This document shows positions 1-9,696 of a stretch of 64,000 bases of DNA, piece by piece. The notes beneath the pieces were generated by a model, which was given only the letters and a program-made list of their open reading frames with translations, did no database searches and was not told where the DNA came from. How positions within the stretch are numbered: the stretch's first letter is position 1; every line of letters starts with the position of its first letter. The DNA comes from Allohahella marinimesophila (GTDB lineage Bacteria; Pseudomonadota; Gammaproteobacteria; Pseudomonadales; Oleiphilaceae), in contig NZ_BAABBO010000009.1 in NCBI RefSeq assembly GCF_039538005.1, positions 372,001-436,000 of the forward strand. The letters are read 5' to 3'. Both the position numbers and the translations under genes were made by a program.

Positions 1-377
1 CCTCGGGCTTGGCGAAGCCTTGTCCACCCATACATTCACACGAGGTTACATCATGACATTTAACGGAGCAGGCTGATCGCAAACACGTCAGACGGGTGTC
101 CAAGTAGGCCTCCTGGACTTCTGAAGGCAAGCACTTAGGCGGATCGGGGGCGAAGTGAAAGTACGTGGGGAACCCGCAGGCTGTTTAGCCAAATAGGCCA
201 GACGCGTTGCATAGCTTCCAAATCGATAGCATCTTCCTGGGTCGGATTCTTCAAAGATCGGCCAGCGGCCAAACGGTGCTGGTTCCTGCAAAGCAGTTCA
301 AAGTTTTTCACATCGGCCCAACGAAATTCAGGCGCTTATATGTGAGCGCCTGAATTACCGTATGCTTCGTGTCGTAC
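1..377. other. Non-coding left end, downstream of glmS
   Basis: No convincing gene is visible here. One 67-codon leftward frame at 88-291 has no recognisable family features and no supporting context. The only clear structure is the hairpin at 325-356. No tRNA-like fold was noticed. Confidence 0.5.
325..356 (-). terminator. Perfect 12-bp hairpin after glmS, possible terminator
   Basis: AATTCAGGCGCT at 325-336 is exactly complementary to AGCGCCTGAATT at 345-356, with an 8-base loop. It lies 22 bases past the glmS stop. Neither strand has a long T run directly after the stem, so it could be a weak or factor-assisted terminator or a 3'-end stabiliser rather than a classical intrinsic terminator. 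Confidence 0.5.
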
Positions 378-2207
378 CTACTCGACCGTTACCGATTTGG
401 CGAGATTTCGCGGCTGATCCACATCGGTACCTTTCAGCACAGCTACATGGTAGGACAGCAGCTGCAACGGTACCGTGTAGACGATAGGCGCGAGAATATC
501 GTGAACCTTCGGGATGTGTAGCAGCGTCACGCCCTCTTCTGGCGTGAAGTCCGTGTCCTGGTCGGCAAACACAAAGAGTTCACCCCCTCTCGCCTTCACT
601 TCCTGCAGATTCGACTTCAGCTTCTCCAGCAATTCGTTGTTCGGCGCGACGGTAATGACCGGCATGTCCTTGTCGACCAGCGCGAGCGGGCCGTGCTTCA
701 GCTCACCAGCAGGATAGGCTTCAGCATGAATATAGGAAATCTCTTTCAGCTTGAGCGCACCTTCCATGGCCACGGGATACATCGTGCCGCGGCCGAGGAA
801 GAGAGCATGGTGCTTTTCGGCGAAAGCCTGGGACAGGCGCTCGATTGAACCGTCGAGGTCGAGTACCGCCTGGATCTGTGATGGCAGGGCTCGTAGACCT
901 GCAACGATCTCGGCTTCACGTTCACGCGATAGCCCATGCCGGCGGCCCAGGGCCAGTGTCAGCATGAGCAGAGCCGTCAGCTGAGTCGTGAAGGCCTTGG
1001 TCGAAGCAACACCAATTTCAGGGCCCGCCAGCGTCATGACCGACAGATCCGACTCACGAGTGAGCGAACTGCCGGGGACGTTGCAGACAGTAAGCGCGGC
1101 CTTGAAACCAGCAGCCTTCGCCTGTCGCAGCGCAGCCAGCGTGTCAGCTGTTTCACCCGACTGGGAGATCGTCAGGAACAGCATGTCATTCTTGACTACA
1201 TGATTTCTGTAGCGATACTCACTGGCGACTTCGACCGAACATGGAATACCGACGAGATCCTCAATCCAGTAGCGGGCCACGAGACCAGCATGAAAACTGG
1301 TCCCACAAGCGACGATCTGTACCGAGCCGACGCCTTCGAATACTTCTGCAGCTGCAGTGCCCAGCACCTGATCGAGTACATAGTCAGCACCCAGACGGCC
1401 TTCCAGCGTTGCCTTGATGACCTTGGGCTGCTCATAGATTTCCTTGAGCATGTAGTGACGGAAACTGCCCTTGTCTGAGCTTTCAATACCGTACTCGTAG
1501 CGCTGGACCGGACGCTCGACCAGCTTGTTCTCGCGATCCCAGATCCTGATACTCTCGATACCGACTTCCGCTGTGTCACCTTCTTCAAGGTAAATGAAGC
1601 GATCGGTCACCTGCAGCAACGCAAGTGGGTCGGAGGCAATGAAGTTTTCACCGATACCAACACCGATAACGAGTGGCGAGCCCTCGCGGCATACCACGAG
1701 GTGGTCAGGGTCGTCGGCATTGAGCACAGCCAGCGCATAGGCGCCGTGAAAATCCTGGATAACGGTGTGGAGCGATTCAAGCGTCGGGCCGTTCTTCAGC
1801 TGCTTGTTCAGCGAGTGCACGACCACTTCAGTATCGGTTTCCGAAGTAAATTCGTAACCGTCGGCCTTCAGGCCGCGACGGAGGGCTTCGTAGTTTTCGA
1901 TGATGCCGTTGTGGACGATCGCCAGCCTTTCACCTGACTGATGGGGATGGGCATTCAACTGTGATGGCTTGCCGTGAGTGGCCCAGCGTGTGTGGGCGAT
2001 GCCGATATGACCTGGTAACGGACTGGTCGTGATGGCCTCCTCGAGCTTGGCGACCTTACCCACCTCACGTTCGCGCCTGAGCGCCCCCTCAGCATTCATG
2101 ACCGCCATGCCGGCAGAATCATAGCCCCTGTATTCAAGACGTTTCAAACCTTCGAGAAGAATCGCAGAGACGTCCCGCTGCGCAATCGCGCCAACTATAC
2201 CGCACAT
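378..2207 (-). CDS. glmS: Glutamine--fructose-6-phosphate aminotransferase (isomerizing)
   Basis: Makes glucosamine-6-phosphate from fructose-6-phosphate and glutamine, the first committed step to UDP-GlcNAc for peptidoglycan and LPS. The protein is 609 aa, the same length as the E. coli enzyme. It starts MCGIVGA, giving the N-terminal nucleophile Cys of a class II glutamine amidotransferase. Two SIS sugar-isomerase domains follow (roughly 290-425 and 460-600, with SQSGETADT in the first), and it ends in the typical SVTVE tail. It lies 105 bp downstream of glmU, the next enzymes of the same pathway, and is probably co-transcribed with it. No glmS ribozyme is visible upstream. Confidence 0.97.
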   Translation of the reverse strand: MCGIVGAIAQRDVSAILLEGLKRLEYRGYDSAGMAVMNAEGALRREREVGKVAKLEEAITTSPLPGHIGIAHTRWATHGKPSQLNAHPHQSGERLAIVHNGIIENYEALRRGLKADGYEFTSETDTEVVVHSLNKQLKNGPTLESLHTVIQDFHGAYALAVLNADDPDHLVVCREGSPLVIGVGIGENFIASDPLALLQVTDRFIYLEEGDTAEVGIESIRIWDRENKLVERPVQRYEYGIESSDKGSFRHYMLKEIYEQPKVIKATLEGRLGADYVLDQVLGTAAAEVFEGVGSVQIVACGTSFHAGLVARYWIEDLVGIPCSVEVASEYRYRNHVVKNDMLFLTISQSGETADTLAALRQAKAAGFKAALTVCNVPGSSLTRESDLSVMTLAGPEIGVASTKAFTTQLTALLMLTLALGRRHGLSREREAEIVAGLRALPSQIQAVLDLDGSIERLSQAFAEKHHALFLGRGTMYPVAMEGALKLKEISYIHAEAYPAGELKHGPLALVDKDMPVITVAPNNELLEKLKSNLQEVKARGGELFVFADQDTDFTPEEGVTLLHIPKVHDILAPIVYTVPLQLLSYHVAVLKGTDVDQPRNLAKSVTVE

Positions 2208-2312
2208 AAACTGTACCTGTTCGAGCTGATATTCAAGAGAGTGATGGAGCTGCTTACCTGACTACAGGGGCGAATGGTGCCGGTAAACGCGTCCGGCGCC
2301 ACCTCTGACAGC

Positions 2313-3707
2313 TTATGTATTCGGCTTATTCCTGACCGGGCGTTTCCAGCCATCAATTTTTTTCTGTTTGCCACGTGCGACAGCCAGTGAGTCAGCTTCA
2401 ACATCATGGGTAATCACCGACCCCGCGCCAACTGTAGCATTCGCACCGACATTGACAGGAGCAACCAGCGCAGTATTGGACCCGATAAATACGCCATCGC
2501 CGAGTACCGTCTTGAACTTGTTGACCCCATCATAGTTACAGGTGATGGTGCCAGCGCCGATGTTTACGCCTTTGCCGATATCACTATCACCGACATAAGA
2601 CAGGTGGTTGACCTTGCTACCCTCACCAATCACGGACTTCTTCACTTCGACGAAATTGCCGATCTTGGTATTGTCAGCGAGCTCACAGCCCGGTCGCAGC
2701 CTGGCATAGGGGCCAATCACTGCGTGCGATCCTACCTTGCTGCCATCTATTGTGCTGAACGCCAGGACCTCTGTGTCGTCGCCAATTGTGCAATTGCGAA
2801 GCACGCAATTGGGCCCGACACTCACACGATCGCCCAGCACGACCTCGCCTTCAAAGACGACATTGATATCGGCAAAACAATCGCGGCCGGTTCTGACTGA
2901 TCCACGCACATCGATCCTTGCAGGATCGGCCAAGGTGCAGCCTTCTGTCATCAGCCGATCGGCTTCTCTTCTCTGAAATTGGCGCTCGAGCGCAGCCAGC
3001 TGAAGGCGATTGTTCACGCCCTCGACTTCCATAGCACTTGCCGCTTCGCCACTGCCAACCGGGACCCCATCCGCTACGGCCAGGGCAACGATATCGGTGA
3101 GATAATATTCGCCCTGCGCATTGTTGGAAGACAAGCGGGGCAGCCACTGGTTCAGCCGGTTTAGACTGCAGCACATGATCCCAGTGTTCACTTCCTTGAT
3201 AGCTTTCTGTTCGTCGCTGGCGTCCTTTTCTTCTACGATACCGATAATATCGTCGCTATCGTTTCTCAGAATTCTGCCATAACCGCGAGAGTCTTCCAGG
3301 GTGACGGTCAATATCCCGAGCTTGCCCTCTGAAGCAGCGACAAACGCTCGCAGAGTTTCTGCGCCTATGAGCGGTACGTCACCATAAAGAATCAGAACCT
3401 GGCTTGTGTCATCGGCGGCTTCGTTCAGGCTGGGTAGGGCCTGGGCGACAGCATGCCCGGTACCAAGCTGTTCAGCCTGCTCGCTATAGGTCAGCCGATG
3501 TGCCTCTGGCAGCGAGGACAGCGTCTGACGAACCCGCTCTCCCTGGTGACCATAGACGATGTGAATATGACCCGGCTCGACCTGAAGCGCGGCATCGATA
3601 ACATGCTGAACCAGCGGCTTGCCTGCAATTTGATGCAGAACTTTAGGCTGGTCAGACTTCATACGGGAGCCTTGTCCTGCGGCGAGTATGACGACTTCCA
3701 ATGGCAT
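2313..3707 (-). CDS. glmU: Bifunctional UDP-GlcNAc pyrophosphorylase / glucosamine-1-phosphate acetyltransferase
   Basis: Catalyses the last two steps to UDP-GlcNAc. The N-terminal uridylyltransferase shows LAAGQGSRM at about residues 8-16. The C-terminal half is a run of hexapeptide repeats forming a left-handed beta helix, with the acetyltransferase stretch GAGTITCNYDG. I start it at the ATG at 3707 because AGGAA sits 8 bases upstream and MPLEVVILAAG matches the family N-terminus. The frame stays open upstream to 3752 but that extension looks non-native. The protein is 464 aa. It follows the atp operon after a strong terminator, so it may have its own promoter or depend on read-through. Confidence 0.96.
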   Translation of the reverse strand: MPLEVVILAAGQGSRMKSDQPKVLHQIAGKPLVQHVIDAALQVEPGHIHIVYGHQGERVRQTLSSLPEAHRLTYSEQAEQLGTGHAVAQALPSLNEAADDTSQVLILYGDVPLIGAETLRAFVAASEGKLGILTVTLEDSRGYGRILRNDSDDIIGIVEEKDASDEQKAIKEVNTGIMCCSLNRLNQWLPRLSSNNAQGEYYLTDIVALAVADGVPVGSGEAASAMEVEGVNNRLQLAALERQFQRREADRLMTEGCTLADPARIDVRGSVRTGRDCFADINVVFEGEVVLGDRVSVGPNCVLRNCTIGDDTEVLAFSTIDGSKVGSHAVIGPYARLRPGCELADNTKIGNFVEVKKSVIGEGSKVNHLSYVGDSDIGKGVNIGAGTITCNYDGVNKFKTVLGDGVFIGSNTALVAPVNVGANATVGAGSVITHDVEADSLAVARGKQKKIDGWKRPVRNKPNT

Positions 3708-3755
3708 CTTGTCAGTTCCTGATAACTTGGGTTGCCGGCGCATCCGGCACAAATG

Positions 3756-3782
3756 AAAAAGGGAAGCTGCGGCTTCCCTTTT
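3756..3782 (-). terminator. Intrinsic terminator of the atp operon
   Basis: GGGAAGC (3761-3767) pairs with GCTTCCC (3772-3778) around a four-base loop. The stem is extended by an A run on the left and a T run on the right. Read leftward, the stem is followed by TTTTT, a classical rho-independent terminator about 55 bases past atpC. The flanking A/T runs make it potentially bidirectional. Confidence 0.85.
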
Positions 3783-3838
3783 ATAATAGCTTGTTGAGCT
3801 GATTTGTCTGCTTTGGACTACTACCTAGCTGCGGCTGA

Positions 3839-4264
3839 TCAGCGTCCGGTCTTTCGACGGAATTGCTGAATCGTACGCAGTCTTGCCGCGGCTTCGGCAA
3901 GCTGACCCGCTGCCTTGGAGTACTCGAAGTCTCCAGTACGGTTAGCCAACGCTTCTTCTGCCTGACGCTTGGCTTCGATAGCGGCCGCTTCATCCACGTC
4001 GCCAGCCCGCTCAGCGGTATCTGACAGAATCGTGACGATGTCGGGCTGCACCTCGAGATAACCACCCGTCACGAAGAAGACTTCTTCACCGCCACCCTGA
4101 GTGATCACCCGAATCGGGCCTGCCTTCAGTGCTGTCAATAATGGGGCGTGTCCAGGGTAAATTCCCAGGTCGCCTTCGCTACCGGCAGCAATGACCATCT
4201 CCACGAGTCCGGAGAAGATCGCTCGCTCGGCGCTTACGATATCGCAATGCACGCTGATACCCAT
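3839..4264 (-). CDS. atpC: F1Fo ATP synthase subunit epsilon
   Basis: Part of the central stalk of F1. It couples rotation to catalysis and can inhibit ATP hydrolysis. The 141-aa protein has the N-terminal beta-sandwich region (EGDLGIYPGHAPLLT at about 30-44 is characteristic) and an Ala/Glu-rich C-terminal helical hairpin. It is the last gene of the atp operon, 91 bp after atpD, and is followed by the terminator at 3756-3782. Confidence 0.96.
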   Translation of the reverse strand: MGISVHCDIVSAERAIFSGLVEMVIAAGSEGDLGIYPGHAPLLTALKAGPIRVITQGGGEEVFFVTGGYLEVQPDIVTILSDTAERAGDVDEAAAIEAKRQAEEALANRTGDFEYSKAAGQLAEAAARLRTIQQFRRKTGR

Positions 4265-4355
4265 TGAATAATTCCTCGCTCTGGCACTACCAACAGCATC
4301 ACGGGGATGCCGTCAGTAGCAATATAGTGCCGCTGAATCACGGCCACTTGCCGCC

Positions 4356-5738
4356 TTACTTCTTGCTGGTTCTGGCTTTTTCGACAGCTTCTTCGATTCC
4401 GCCAACCATGTAGAACGCCTGCTCTGGCAGATCATCATAGTCACCGTTGAGGATGCCATTGAAACCTGCAATGGTTTCCTTCAGCGAAACGTATTTGCCT
4501 GGTGAACCAGTGAAGACTTCCGCAACGTGGAAGGGCTGAGACAGGAAGCGCTCGATCTTACGAGCCCGGGATACAGTCGTCTTGTCTTCTTCTGACAGCT
4601 CATCCATACCAAGAATGGCGATGATGTCTTTCAGTTCCTTGTAACGCTGAAGTACCGTCTGAACGCCACGAGCCACATCATAATGCTCCTGACCGATAAC
4701 CAGCGGATCAAGCTGACGGCTGGTGGAGTCAAGTGGATCGATCGCAGGATAAATACCTTTGGATGCGATATCACGGCTCAGTACGACGGTCGCATCAAGG
4801 TGAGCAAACGTGGTGGCTGGTGATGGATCCGTCAAGTCATCCGCAGGTACGTAAACGGCCTGGACTGAAGTGATCGAACCAGCGCGAGTCGATGTGATTC
4901 GCTCCTGCAGTACACCCATTTCCTCAGCCAATGTTGGCTGATAGCCAACCGCTGAAGGCATACGACCCAACAGTGCCGATACCTCGGTACCTGCCAGTGT
5001 GTAACGGTAGATGTTATCGATAAACAGCAGAACGTCCATGCCTTCGTCACGGAACTTCTCGGCCATGGTCAGGCCGGTCAGGGCAACGCGCAGACGGTTT
5101 CCTGGAGGCTCGTTCATCTGGCCGTACACCATGGCCACCTTGTCGAGAACGTTGGACTCCTTCATTTCATAATAGAAGTCGTTACCTTCACGAGTACGCT
5201 CACCAACACCAGCGAAGACTGAAAGACCTGAGTGCTCCTTCGCGATGTTATTGATCAGTTCCATCATGTTGACGGTCTTACCAACACCAGCACCACCGAA
5301 CAGACCGATCTTGCCACCTTTCGCAAATGGACACACCAGATCGACAACCTTGATGCCGGTTTCGAGCAGTTCGGTCGAAGCTGCCTGATCCGCGTAGCCA
5401 GGGGCAGCACGGTGAATAGGCATGGACTCATCAGCGCCGATAGGGCCCTGTTCGTCGATTGGACGGCCGAGGACGTCCATGATCCGGCCGAGGGTCGCCT
5501 TGCCAACTGGCACGGTGATCGGTGCATTCGTGTTCGATGCTGTCAGGCCTCTTCGAAGGCCTTCAGTACTGCCCATGGCGATGGTCCGTACGACGCCGTC
5601 ACCCAACTGCTGCTGCACTTCAAGTGTCGTGTCTTTTCCGTCGACCAGAAGAGCGTCATAGATCTTCGGCACGTTCTCGCGTGGAAATTCCACGTCGATG
5701 ACGGCACCAATGATCTGAACTATGCGTCCGCTACTCAT
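4356..5738 (-). CDS. atpD: F1Fo ATP synthase subunit beta
   Basis: The catalytic subunit of F1, which makes ATP from ADP and phosphate. The 460-aa protein has the P-loop GGAGVGKT at 148-155, the catalytic Glu in GVGER (about E180), and the conserved LLFIDNIYRYTLAG and PSAVGYQPTLAEEMG segments, very close to the E. coli sequence. It lies between atpG (33 bp upstream) and atpC in the usual order. Confidence 0.98.
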   Translation of the reverse strand: MSSGRIVQIIGAVIDVEFPRENVPKIYDALLVDGKDTTLEVQQQLGDGVVRTIAMGSTEGLRRGLTASNTNAPITVPVGKATLGRIMDVLGRPIDEQGPIGADESMPIHRAAPGYADQAASTELLETGIKVVDLVCPFAKGGKIGLFGGAGVGKTVNMMELINNIAKEHSGLSVFAGVGERTREGNDFYYEMKESNVLDKVAMVYGQMNEPPGNRLRVALTGLTMAEKFRDEGMDVLLFIDNIYRYTLAGTEVSALLGRMPSAVGYQPTLAEEMGVLQERITSTRAGSITSVQAVYVPADDLTDPSPATTFAHLDATVVLSRDIASKGIYPAIDPLDSTSRQLDPLVIGQEHYDVARGVQTVLQRYKELKDIIAILGMDELSEEDKTTVSRARKIERFLSQPFHVAEVFTGSPGKYVSLKETIAGFNGILNGDYDDLPEQAFYMVGGIEEAVEKARTSKK

Positions 5739-5771
5739 TGTTCATTCCTCTCAAAATAGATTCTGTTCAGC

Positions 5772-6635
5772 CTAGACCGCTGCGGCGCCGCCGACGATCT
5801 CTGAAATTTCCTGTGTAATTGCCGCCTGACGGGCCCGGTTGTAGGCCATAGACAGATCATCAATGAGGTCGCCCGCATTATCCGTCGCACTCTTCATCGC
5901 AATCATCCGAGCGGCCTGCTCACAGGCGTTGTTTTCGACAACAGCCTGATAGACCTGGGACTCGATGTAACGATCGAGCAGGCCGTCCAGGATGACCTGG
6001 GCCTCCGGCTCGTAGAGATAGTCCCATGTCCGCTCTTTCAGATGTTCGTCCTCTGAAGGTGGCAGCGGCAGCAACTGGTCTACTGTTGGTTGCTGGGTCA
6101 TGGTGTTGATGAATTTGTTGTAGACGATATAGAGACGATCTATCTCGCCACTGGCATAGGCATCCAGCATGACCTTCACCGAGCCAATCAGCTTGCCAAG
6201 AGACGGGGTGTCGCCAAGATGGGTGACCGCGGCCACGACGTTTCCACCGTAGCTCTTGAAGAAGCTGACGCCCTTCTGACCGATGGCACAAAATCTGAGG
6301 TCTGCACCTTCATTTTTCCAATGCGTCATTGAACGCATGGTTTCCCTGAAGGCATTCACGTTCAGGCCACCACAGAGTCCTCGGTCAGTCGTCACGACAA
6401 TGTAACCGACCCGCGAGACTGGTCTGTCCTTGATGTAAATGTGCTGATATTCAGGGTTCGAGTGCGCAATGTGACTTACCACACTACGGATGCGCTCAGA
6501 ATAGGGCTTGCCCTGCGCCATCCGCTGCTGCGCCTTGCGCATTTTACTCGCAGCGACGAGCTCCATGGCACTCGTGATCTTTTGAGTGCTTTTGATGCTC
6601 GCAATCTGGGTTTTGATGTCTTTTCCGACTGCCAT
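5772..6635 (-). CDS. atpG: F1Fo ATP synthase subunit gamma
   Basis: The rotor shaft of F1. The 287-aa protein starts with the typical long coiled-coil helix (MAVGKDIKTQIASIKSTQKI) and ends with the partner helix (NRARQAAITQEISEIVGGAA) that inserts into the alpha3beta3 ring. VVTTDRGLCGGLN in the middle is diagnostic. It is located between atpA and atpD. Confidence 0.97.
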   Translation of the reverse strand: MAVGKDIKTQIASIKSTQKITSAMELVAASKMRKAQQRMAQGKPYSERIRSVVSHIAHSNPEYQHIYIKDRPVSRVGYIVVTTDRGLCGGLNVNAFRETMRSMTHWKNEGADLRFCAIGQKGVSFFKSYGGNVVAAVTHLGDTPSLGKLIGSVKVMLDAYASGEIDRLYIVYNKFINTMTQQPTVDQLLPLPPSEDEHLKERTWDYLYEPEAQVILDGLLDRYIESQVYQAVVENNACEQAARMIAMKSATDNAGDLIDDLSMAYNRARQAAITQEISEIVGGAAAV

Positions 6636-6720
6636 AGCTAGCTGCTCTGTCTACATTCGTATTGAGTGCGCCGGCTCCTCAACTGGGATACTTCCCGTCG
6701 AAAAGCCGGCAGCGACGTGC

Positions 6721-8265
6721 TTACCAGGTCTGGGTAGCCTTGAACTGTTCAATACAGTTCTTCAGACCAGCGGCGATGTCGTCGTTGTAGTCACCTTTTT
6801 CGTTGATCTTGGCCAGCAGCTCCGAATGCTCGCTGTGAGCATAAGAGAGAAGGGCTGCTTCAAAATCGACGACTTTAGGTGCGGCGACATCTTCCAGATA
6901 GCCTTCGTTTGCAGCGAAGAGCACCAGACCGATTTCGGCTACACTCATTGGGCTGTACTGCTTCTGCTTCATCAGTTCGGTAACGCGCTGACCATGCTCG
7001 AGCTGCTTACGCGTCGCTTCATCAAGGTCAGAAGCAAACTGCGCGAAGGCTGCCAGTTCACGATACTGAGCAAGCGCCAGACGAATACCACCGCCAAGTT
7101 TCTTGACGATCTTGGTCTGGGCCGCACCACCAACTCGCGATACAGATACACCAGCGTTCATGGCCGGACGAATACCGGAATTAAACAGGTTGGTCTCGAG
7201 GAAGATCTGACCGTCGGTAATGGAGATAACGTTTGTCGGTACGAAGGCTGAGACGTCACCGCCCTGGGTTTCGATGATCGGCAGTGCCGTCAGCGAACCA
7301 GTCTTACCCTTGACTTCACCGTTGGTCATCTGCTCAACGTATTCCGCATTCACGCGCGATGCACGCTCAAGCAGACGGGAGTGGAGATAGAACACGTCAC
7401 CAGGATAAGCTTCACGACCTGGCGGACGACGCAGCAGCAGAGAGATCTGACGATAGGCTACAGCCTGCTTGGAGAGATCGTCAAAAACGATCAGTGCGTC
7501 TTCGCCACGGTCACGGAAGTACTCGCCCATTGTGCAACCGGAGTATGGTGCAAGGAACTGCATCGATACCGGATCAGCTGCACCAGCCGCTACAACGATG
7601 GTGTGACCCATGGCATCGTGCTGCTCGAGCTTACGAACGATGTTGGCGATTGTGGACTGCTTTTGTCCGATCGCGACATAGACGCATTTTACACCGGTAT
7701 TTTTCTGATTGATGATGGCATCGATGGCGATCGCAGACTTACCAGTCTGACGGTCACCGATAATCAGCTCTCGCTGGCCTCGACCGATCGGCACCATGGT
7801 GTCGATAGACTTGTAACCGGTCTGCATTGGCTCGGCGACCGACTGACGGGCGATAACGCCAGGCGCTACCTTCTCGATCGGTGCTGTTTCGGTAAAGCTG
7901 ACTTCGCCCTTGCCGTCGATAGGGTTACCGAGTGCGTCAACAACGCGACCCAGCAGGCCTGTACCGATAGGCACTTCAAGGATTTTACCGGTAACCTTGA
8001 CCTTCTGGCCTTCCTGTAGATCCTTGTAGTCACCCAGTACGACTGCACCAACCGAATCACGCTCAAGGTTGAGTGCCAGACCGAAGATACCACCTTCAAA
8101 CTCAATCATCTCACCGTACATGACGTCGGCCAGACCGTGAATCAGAACGATACCGTCGGCAACGCCAACAATAGTTCCTTCGGTCCGGGCATCGGCGGAG
8201 ATATCGAGCTTCTCGATTCTCTTCTTAATAATTTCACTGATCTCTGACGGATTCAGTTGCTGCAT
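6721..8265 (-). CDS. atpA: F1Fo ATP synthase subunit alpha
   Basis: The non-catalytic nucleotide-binding subunit of the F1 hexamer. At 514 aa it matches the usual gammaproteobacterial length. The start MQQLNPSEISEIIKKRIE matches the family, the P-loop GDRQTGKS lies at 170-177, and VSRVGGAAQTK (the alpha-subunit signature region) is present. It is 85 bp before atpG and 29 bp after atpH. Confidence 0.98.
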   Translation of the reverse strand: MQQLNPSEISEIIKKRIEKLDISADARTEGTIVGVADGIVLIHGLADVMYGEMIEFEGGIFGLALNLERDSVGAVVLGDYKDLQEGQKVKVTGKILEVPIGTGLLGRVVDALGNPIDGKGEVSFTETAPIEKVAPGVIARQSVAEPMQTGYKSIDTMVPIGRGQRELIIGDRQTGKSAIAIDAIINQKNTGVKCVYVAIGQKQSTIANIVRKLEQHDAMGHTIVVAAGAADPVSMQFLAPYSGCTMGEYFRDRGEDALIVFDDLSKQAVAYRQISLLLRRPPGREAYPGDVFYLHSRLLERASRVNAEYVEQMTNGEVKGKTGSLTALPIIETQGGDVSAFVPTNVISITDGQIFLETNLFNSGIRPAMNAGVSVSRVGGAAQTKIVKKLGGGIRLALAQYRELAAFAQFASDLDEATRKQLEHGQRVTELMKQKQYSPMSVAEIGLVLFAANEGYLEDVAAPKVVDFEAALLSYAHSEHSELLAKINEKGDYNDDIAAGLKNCIEQFKATQTW

Positions 8266-8294
8266 GCCAATATCCTCAAAAATTTCAAATTCGT

Positions 8295-8834
8295 TCAGGA
8301 ACCCATTGTCTCGGACAGCTTCTGAAGGCGGCCGCGAACTGATCCGTCGATTGTCATGTCACCTGCATGAATGACCACCCCGCCGATGAGTGCCTTATCG
8401 ACAGTGGTTGTCAGCTGAATGTTCTTGTTCAGCTTGGTCTTCAGTGCGCTGGCCAGTGTTTCCTTTTCCTGATCAGACAGTTCGAATGCACTGGTGACGC
8501 TGACATCGAGAGACTGTTCCTGCTCTGCCTTGTGCTGCTCGAACAATGCCGAAATTTCAGGCAGTACCACGAGCCGATCGTTCTGGGCGAGCATACTCAG
8601 GAAGTTGGTAATCTCATCGCCACGAACATCATCACCGGACAACTGCAACAGCGTTTCCGCCTGCGCGTCCTGTGAAAGGCCCGGATGAACGATGAAATCA
8701 CGGACCTGGTCCTGTTCCACATAAGAGGCAAGAGACAGAAGGGCGGTCGACCACTGGTCGATGCTACCGTCCTGCTTTGCCTTCTCAAATGCTGCCCGGG
8801 CGTAAGGCCTGGCCAGCGTCATGGATTGTGCCAT
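8295..8834 (-). CDS. atpH: F1Fo ATP synthase subunit delta
   Basis: Joins F1 to the peripheral stalk. The 179-aa protein has the typical start (ARPYARAAFEKAK) and the conserved C-terminal GGVVIHAGDMTIDGSVRGRLQKL segment. It lies 11 bp downstream of atpF, as expected for a tightly packed operon. Confidence 0.96.
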   Translation of the reverse strand: MAQSMTLARPYARAAFEKAKQDGSIDQWSTALLSLASYVEQDQVRDFIVHPGLSQDAQAETLLQLSGDDVRGDEITNFLSMLAQNDRLVVLPEISALFEQHKAEQEQSLDVSVTSAFELSDQEKETLASALKTKLNKNIQLTTTVDKALIGGVVIHAGDMTIDGSVRGRLQKLSETMGS

Positions 8835-8845
8835 CAGCGCGCTCC

Positions 8846-9319
8846 TTAGTTCAGTTGCGCGGCAAGCTTACTCAGCATGTCGCTATGCGCGGACTGGTCC
8901 ACAGATCGCTCCAGAATGCGCTCTGCGCCAGCCACGGCCAGCGTAGCCACTTCTTCGCGGAGTGCTTTCCTGGCACGGTTCAGTTCCTGTTCGATCTCTG
9001 AACGGGCTGCAGCGATCTGCCGCTCGCCTTCAGCTCGAGCCTGTTCTTTGGCTTCTTCGATCATCTGCGTGGAACGCTTGTGCGCCTGCTCGATGATTTT
9101 TGCCGACTGGGCTTTGGCGTCCTTGAGCTCGTCAGCAACTTTGTGCTGAGCCAGTTCAAGATCCTTCGAAGCACGTTCAGCTGCCTGCAGACCGTCGGCG
9201 ATCACTTTTTCCCGCTCTCTGAGCGCCTGAATAATCGGCGGCCAGACGTACTTCATGCAAAACAGCACAAAGAAGAAGAAAGCAATTGCCTGGCCTATCA
9301 AGGTTAGGTTGAAGTTCAC
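8846..9319 (-). CDS. atpF: F1Fo ATP synthase subunit b
   Basis: The peripheral stalk subunit of Fo, probably a homodimer since only one b-type gene is present. The 157-aa protein has an N-terminal membrane helix (residues 5-27) followed by a long charged alpha-helix rich in Ala, Glu, Lys and Arg that forms the dimeric right-handed coiled coil. Confidence 0.96.
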   Translation of the reverse strand: MNFNLTLIGQAIAFFFFVLFCMKYVWPPIIQALREREKVIADGLQAAERASKDLELAQHKVADELKDAKAQSAKIIEQAHKRSTQMIEEAKEQARAEGERQIAAARSEIEQELNRARKALREEVATLAVAGAERILERSVDQSAHSDMLSKLAAQLN

Positions 9320-9364
9320 GTCAACACCGCTCCTGCATTGGTCAATGGGTTAGTTTGGTTTGTA

Positions 9365-9622
9365 TTAACCAGCCACCTGACCGAGGAACGGGTTTGCGAA
9401 CATCAGGAACAGTGCGATACCAACACCGATCATTGGTACGGCATCGAGCAGACCTGCAACGATGAACATTTTGGTCTGAAGCATTGGGACCATTTCTGGC
9501 TGACGTGCAGCGCCTTCGAGGAAGCGGCCACCAAGCAGTGCGAAACCGATGGCTGTGCCCAGTGCGCTAAAACCGATCAGAATTGCTACTGCAATCGCGG
9601 TCATTCCAACTACATGTTCCAT
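9365..9622 (-). CDS. atpE: F1Fo ATP synthase subunit c
   Basis: The proteolipid that builds the rotating c-ring. The 85-aa protein has two membrane helices joined by the polar loop ARQPEM. The ion-carrying carboxylate is Asp60 in GLLDAVPMI. The usual Na+-ligand pattern (Gln in helix 1 with Glu in helix 2) is absent, so a proton-driven enzyme is inferred. Confidence 0.97.
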   Translation of the reverse strand: MEHVVGMTAIAVAILIGFSALGTAIGFALLGGRFLEGAARQPEMVPMLQTKMFIVAGLLDAVPMIGVGIALFLMFANPFLGQVAG

Positions 9623-9696
9623 GAGATCTCCTAGATATTTACTGAGTGATTAACAACGTTTGAAAACAGATAAAACAGGTATTGCCTAACTTATGA

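Noticed and set aside
88..291. 67-codon leftward frame in the left spacer
   Set aside because: No recognisable motif, no ribosome-binding support, and composition like a chance frame.
2208..2312. Possible glmS leader riboswitch/ribozyme between glmU and glmS
   Set aside because: Only 105 bp, no recognisable ribozyme core; glmS ribozymes are a feature of Gram-positive bacteria.
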